Shown here one piece after another: positions 61,470 to 64,000 of a stretch of DNA of 64,000 nucleotides; the first letter of the stretch is position 1, and the number at the start of each line of letters is the position of its first letter. The notes under the pieces were generated by a model. That model saw only the letters and a list, made by a program, of their open reading frames with translations, did no database searches and was not told where the DNA came from. The position numbers and the translations under genes are program-made. Source of the stretch: Hofstenia miamia (lineage: Eukaryota; Xenacoelomorpha; Acoela); NCBI GenBank assembly GCA_004352715.1, contig SCFE01000010.1:1518645-1582644 (forward strand). Reading direction: 5' to 3'.

Positions 61470-63377
61470 TATATATATATAATGTGATATAATTACCATT
61501 TGGGAGATGTTTGAAATTGCGATAACCTAGTAGACTCGAGTAGAGGGTTCGAAAATTTTTGTAACCACATCCAAACAATGCATCGGAATGGTCTTGCTTC
61601 GAAAACTCACATGGTGCACACAAACAAAAAGCAGATGATCGCTTCAAGCAAGTGTCCAATAGGGAAGCGTAGACTAAATGTGCAAAATGGGTGAAGCAAA
61701 ATCACAAAAAAACATTATTTGCTTTGCAACTAATAATAAATGCGTCAACTAAGATCTAATCACGTTACAAAACTTATATTTGGAAAGTTCTAATAGTTGA
61801 AAGTTAGCGACAGTATTTGAAATAAGCATGCAATTTAACTGTATGTTAATATATTTACAGAATAGTAAATTTAGATAACGGAATTATAACATTTAATAGT
61901 AAGAAAATACTAGTGTAACGCTGTTAATCGGAGTATTCAAAACATAAACTAAAAAATACAGAGGGTTGAGAAAAAATGGGTGATATTATTCAAATTAAAC
62001 TTCATTAAAAATATCGAAAAACACTCATAAGGCACGAGTTACTCGTATTTTGACCAAATCAATGGAAGCTTGAAGTTTACTTCAAAAATTTGAAAAATTA
62101 CTTTAAAGACGATCGCCTTCGTGTAAACGTTGTTCACTACTTACACGTGTTCGCTGTGAAAGACGAACTGAATATGACAGTTGTTGATTCCCTAAATGCC
62201 GTGACTCCGAAGCAGACAATCCGCACTTATTTCTCTAGTAATAGAAAAAAGCTCACTTCAAGAACTCGTAATTACAATGACAGGTAAAGAATGAGTTTTA
62301 GAAGTTAGCGGAGGCAACTACATCCAGGATGAACAACTTCTCAACCAGATCCACCAAATAGCCTTTGAGTCCATCGAAGCTTTTTCAGCTCAATTGTTCT
62401 TATAATTTATGCGCATCTAACTTCATTGTGAATTAAGACCATACATGCGTTGACACGTTTTGTAATGAACTGAAACAGCAAATTAGTTCACTTTGATAAT
62501 ACCGTATTTGTATCGCAATCAATTTTATACAAATCTGTTCAAAATATACCATTATGTGTAAACATGGAAGTACTTTATTAATTAGAGTAGGCAATGGCAG
62601 AAATTTTATATTAATAAAAATCGACATACTTCTAGCTTTCGCTTAGAAACAATCCAAAACTTACAGTGAGGCTTTTTAGAAGAAGTCTTTCTAAAGAAAC
62701 ACAACATTACATTAAATTAACAACAGTGCATTGGTGTTATCAACAAAATATTTATATGTATAGCCAGGACGACAATATCTAATCACACAATTCAAACGCA
62801 TGTACAATGCATCCTCGATTATCCGGCTGTTATGCCAAACTTCCTTTTCCGCCAATACAAGATGCTAGTTCATTTTTCCATTCAATCTTGCTATCAAAAC
62901 GGCATCACTTAAATCAATAAATTCCATGATAAAATGTATTTGACTTTGCGATTGTAGATGTAAAGGTTTTTAAGCGAATTTTAAATGTTGTCACTGCCAG
63001 AACTATCACTAAATAATGCATGGAAAATCGGAATTTCACAGTCTGGCCGATTCTTTACTTATTAACATTGATCCTTGTGTATTATTGAGCGCTAGATCAA
63101 ATTAGATTATCCGGTCCATTTTGCGTAGTCGTCCCAGGAGAATCGAGGATGCACTGTATAATGTATAAATCATGAACTGAATAAAATAACTCAGACTTGC
63201 CAAAACATGAACTTGGATAATGTCTGATTATAGAAAATATTTATAACTGCAGCCAATTTTCTTATTTTGACGAACATTTGTTTGAAGTGAAAAATAGATA
63301 AAAATGCAATAAAAACTTAGCAAAATTAAAAACAACATACCTTTTGATATTATTCATATTAGACGACGAATTGCCAT
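57421..63377 (-). CDS. ZUP1: ZUP1/ZUFSP homologue (C78 deubiquitinase), C-terminal part, six exons
   Basis: ZUP1 cleaves K63-linked ubiquitin chains and acts in genome stability in the nucleus and cytosol. The exons, in order, are 63,377-63,341, 62,690-62,665, 61,592-61,497, 58,921-58,765, 58,486-58,329 and 57,599-57,421. All have GT-AG borders and compatible phases (2, 1, 1, 2, 1 after successive exons). The joined frame contains the catalytic Cys in FGCGYKNFRTLYSSLL, then IERAWAEGFDSVGQKQLG, GTKKWIGATEVFALLSYLGV and MFSWIRNYF. YLQKEGHSLIVAGYEL supplies the His, LIVLDPAKS the Asp, and KQYQLVAVTGKLSKEE precedes the stop. Order and spacing match known ZUP1 proteins. The N-terminal zinc fingers lie outside the window. 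The usual Trp before the Cys (GWGCGY) is Phe here. The first two exons are very short and are supported by splice signals and phase only. Confidence 0.88.
58329..58486 (-). CDS. ZUP1: ZUP1 homologue exon E
   Basis: The acceptor is ATTTTCAG and the donor GAAG|GTGTGT. It encodes CALVNVLSPSSTSKQHDAMF, then SWIRNYF and KPCVYLQKE, leading into the catalytic His in the next exon. Confidence 0.88.
58765..58921 (-). CDS. ZUP1: ZUP1 homologue exon D
   Basis: The acceptor is ATTTAG|TC and the donor GTAAA|GTATGT. It encodes CTSTSDIQNFIERAWAEGFD, then the strongly conserved GTKKWIGATEVFALLSYLGV segment of the C78 core. Confidence 0.88.
59022..61436. other. Large intron of the ZUP1 homologue (between exons C and D)
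   Basis: The intron spans 61,496-58,922 (2,575 bp). No gene or bounded mobile element was recognised inside, apart from the (AT)n tract near its 5' end. Confidence 0.6.
61437..61481. repeat. (AT)n microsatellite next to a splice donor
   Basis: AT units with one GC interruption begin about 15 bases inside the intron that follows the catalytic-Cys exon of the ZUP1 homologue. Confidence 0.9.
61497..61592 (-). CDS. ZUP1: ZUP1 homologue exon C, catalytic cysteine
   Basis: It encodes HSDALFGCGYKNFRTLYSSL, continuing LGYRNFKHLPN. GCGYKNF is the C78 nucleophile motif. The donor is AAATG|GTAATT. The acceptor GAAGCAAG|AC is the only nearby AG that fits the phase of the micro-exon, but its pyrimidine tract is poor, so the exon could begin up to about 40 bases further upstream (higher coordinate). 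Confidence 0.8.
62060..62290 (+). mobile_element. Tigger/pogo-type transposase C-terminal remnant
   Basis: The plus strand encodes LKNYFKDDRLRVNVVHYLHV, then ELNMTVVDSLNAVTPKQTIR and TYFSSNRKK. This matches the end of the DDE domain in pogo-superfamily transposases: LKxxYRxxLLxxLL, then xxxNVLDAIxxxxxAWxxVxPxTIxNCFxKAG. The DDE residues themselves lie upstream of the preserved part. It sits in the intron between ZUP1 exons B and C, on the opposite strand. Confidence 0.6.
62665..62690 (-). CDS. ZUP1: ZUP1 homologue exon B (26-bp micro-exon)
   Basis: The acceptor TGTTTCTTTAG and the donor CACT|GTAAGT are both near consensus. With the incoming phase it reads KTSSKKPH, and it leaves exactly the phase needed by the catalytic-Cys exon. 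It is a probable micro-exon, unproven without transcripts. Confidence 0.5.
62803..63158. mobile_element. Pogo-type MITE with TA target duplication
   Basis: The body is 62,805-63,156 (352 bp), flanked by TA on both sides (62,803-62,804 and 63,157-63,158). The left end is CAATGCATCCTCGATTATCC. The right end, reversed, is CAGTGCATCCTCGATTCTCC, matching in 18 of 20. CCTCGATTATCCGG-type termini are typical of Tigger/pogo elements. There is no coding capacity. It lies in the intron between ZUP1 exons A and B. Confidence 0.85.
63341..63377 (-). CDS. ZUP1: ZUP1 homologue exon A (37 bp)
   Basis: The acceptor is TTTGTTTAG and the donor AAAAG|GTATGT. Only one of three frames is open (GNSSSNMNNIK). The peptide is low in complexity and shows no homology of its own. 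Inclusion rests on splice signals and on phase fit with the next exon. Confidence 0.5.
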
Positions 63378-63955
63378 CTAAACAAAATATATAAGTTATT
63401 TCATTTGTAATTAAAGGTACATAGTAACTACTAATCATTGATTTTGTTCAATCTTATATGTGATAGAGATTGAAAAATCATGAAAATATGAATAAGAATT
63501 AGCTTTAGCGATTGCCGAGATTTTGGATGTCAGTACAAACAATTTTTTCATTTGGCATCTTCACTGTTTGATAATAACGGTATACTTTAAATGAGTTTTT
63601 CAATGAAAAATGTGTTGTAAATTTTTTAAACAAAATTAATTCATTTTTGAAGTCAAAATGCTGATAAAATAAAGATTTCTTTAAAAAAAGTTTGTTTGAA
63701 AAAATATCAGATTTTCGTGTGCCAAATTGTAGTACTCCAATTAAGTGAGTCTATGTTATCATTGCAGTTTTGTTCAAGTGTGTAGTGAGGGGGTCGTCTT
63801 AGGGGGGGTCAGTCCCTTAAAATAATGATAAAAAAACTATAAAAATTAAAACATTAAATACTTTTTAAACATATATAAACTTTCAAATTTAATAATTATA
63901 GATTTCGTTCAATGGAATAAAATCCATTTGTTTTTCATAACTGGATTTTTCAATG

Positions 63956-63956
<1 letters not shown>
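63378..63956. other. Intron or upstream part of the ZUP1 homologue
   Basis: No further exon was recognised before the window edge. A G-rich patch (GAGGGGGTCGTCTTAGGGGG, about 63,788-63,807) resembles a hAT left end but has no partner inside the window. Confidence 0.4.

Positions 63957-64000
<44 letters not shown>
63957..64000. repeat. (AAT)n microsatellite running off the window
   Basis: A perfect AATAAT array continues to the last base. Confidence 0.95.

Overview
This is a eukaryotic, almost certainly invertebrate-metazoan, nuclear window. It is strongly AT-rich, with long (AT)n and (TTA/ATA)n microsatellites, one 112-base assembly gap, a spliced animal gene and a dense load of decayed retrotransposons and DNA transposons. 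I cannot name the species. No operons, CRISPR arrays, rRNA or tRNA genes were recognised.

The one host gene I can build with confidence lies on the minus strand between 63,377 and 57,421. It is the C-terminal part of a ZUP1/ZUFSP homologue (peptidase family C78, a K63-ubiquitin-specific deubiquitinase). Six exons join in frame at consensus GT-AG sites and restore one peptide carrying the catalytic Cys, His and Asp. Its N-terminal zinc-finger exons lie beyond the right edge. Its introns hold a Tigger/pogo transposase remnant, a 352-bp pogo-type MITE and an (AT)n tract.

Most other recognisable sequence is mobile. (1) 1-1,890: decayed non-LTR retrotransposon. (2) 3.5-4.8 kb, 8.2-9.2 kb and 14.3-14.9 kb: pieces of retroelements with restriction-like-endonuclease modules (R2-like type), ending in (TTA)n. 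(3) 11.25-14.28 kb: two copies of one LINE family, facing head to head across a hAT MITE. (4) 14.9-17.1 kb: a 915-bp direct tandem duplication overlapping a TIR element. (5) Four hAT-type elements whose ends I could fix by TIRs and 8-bp target duplications (12.3, 17.8-19.7, 35.1-35.5 and 36.8-38.6 kb). (6) 31.45-32.48 kb: a Tc1-like transposase remnant. (7) 42.5-55.4 kb: a LINE cluster. One family occurs four times with (TTATC)n tails, and two of those copies are inserted into an older, longer LINE; one of the insertions still has a 14-bp target-site duplication. (8) 45.66-46.2 kb: decayed copy of a conserved animal repeat-associated protein family.

The stretches 4.8-8.1, 9.2-11.2, 19.7-31.4, 32.6-35.1, 38.9-42.4, 43.3-45.6 and 55.4-57.4 kb contain no gene I recognise. 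They look like intergenic or intronic AT-rich DNA with microsatellites and unclassified repeat scraps. I found no convincing new biological system. The best second looks are the nested LINE stratigraphy, the exact 915-bp duplication, the hAT elements with readable target sites and the active-site variant in the ZUP1 homologue.
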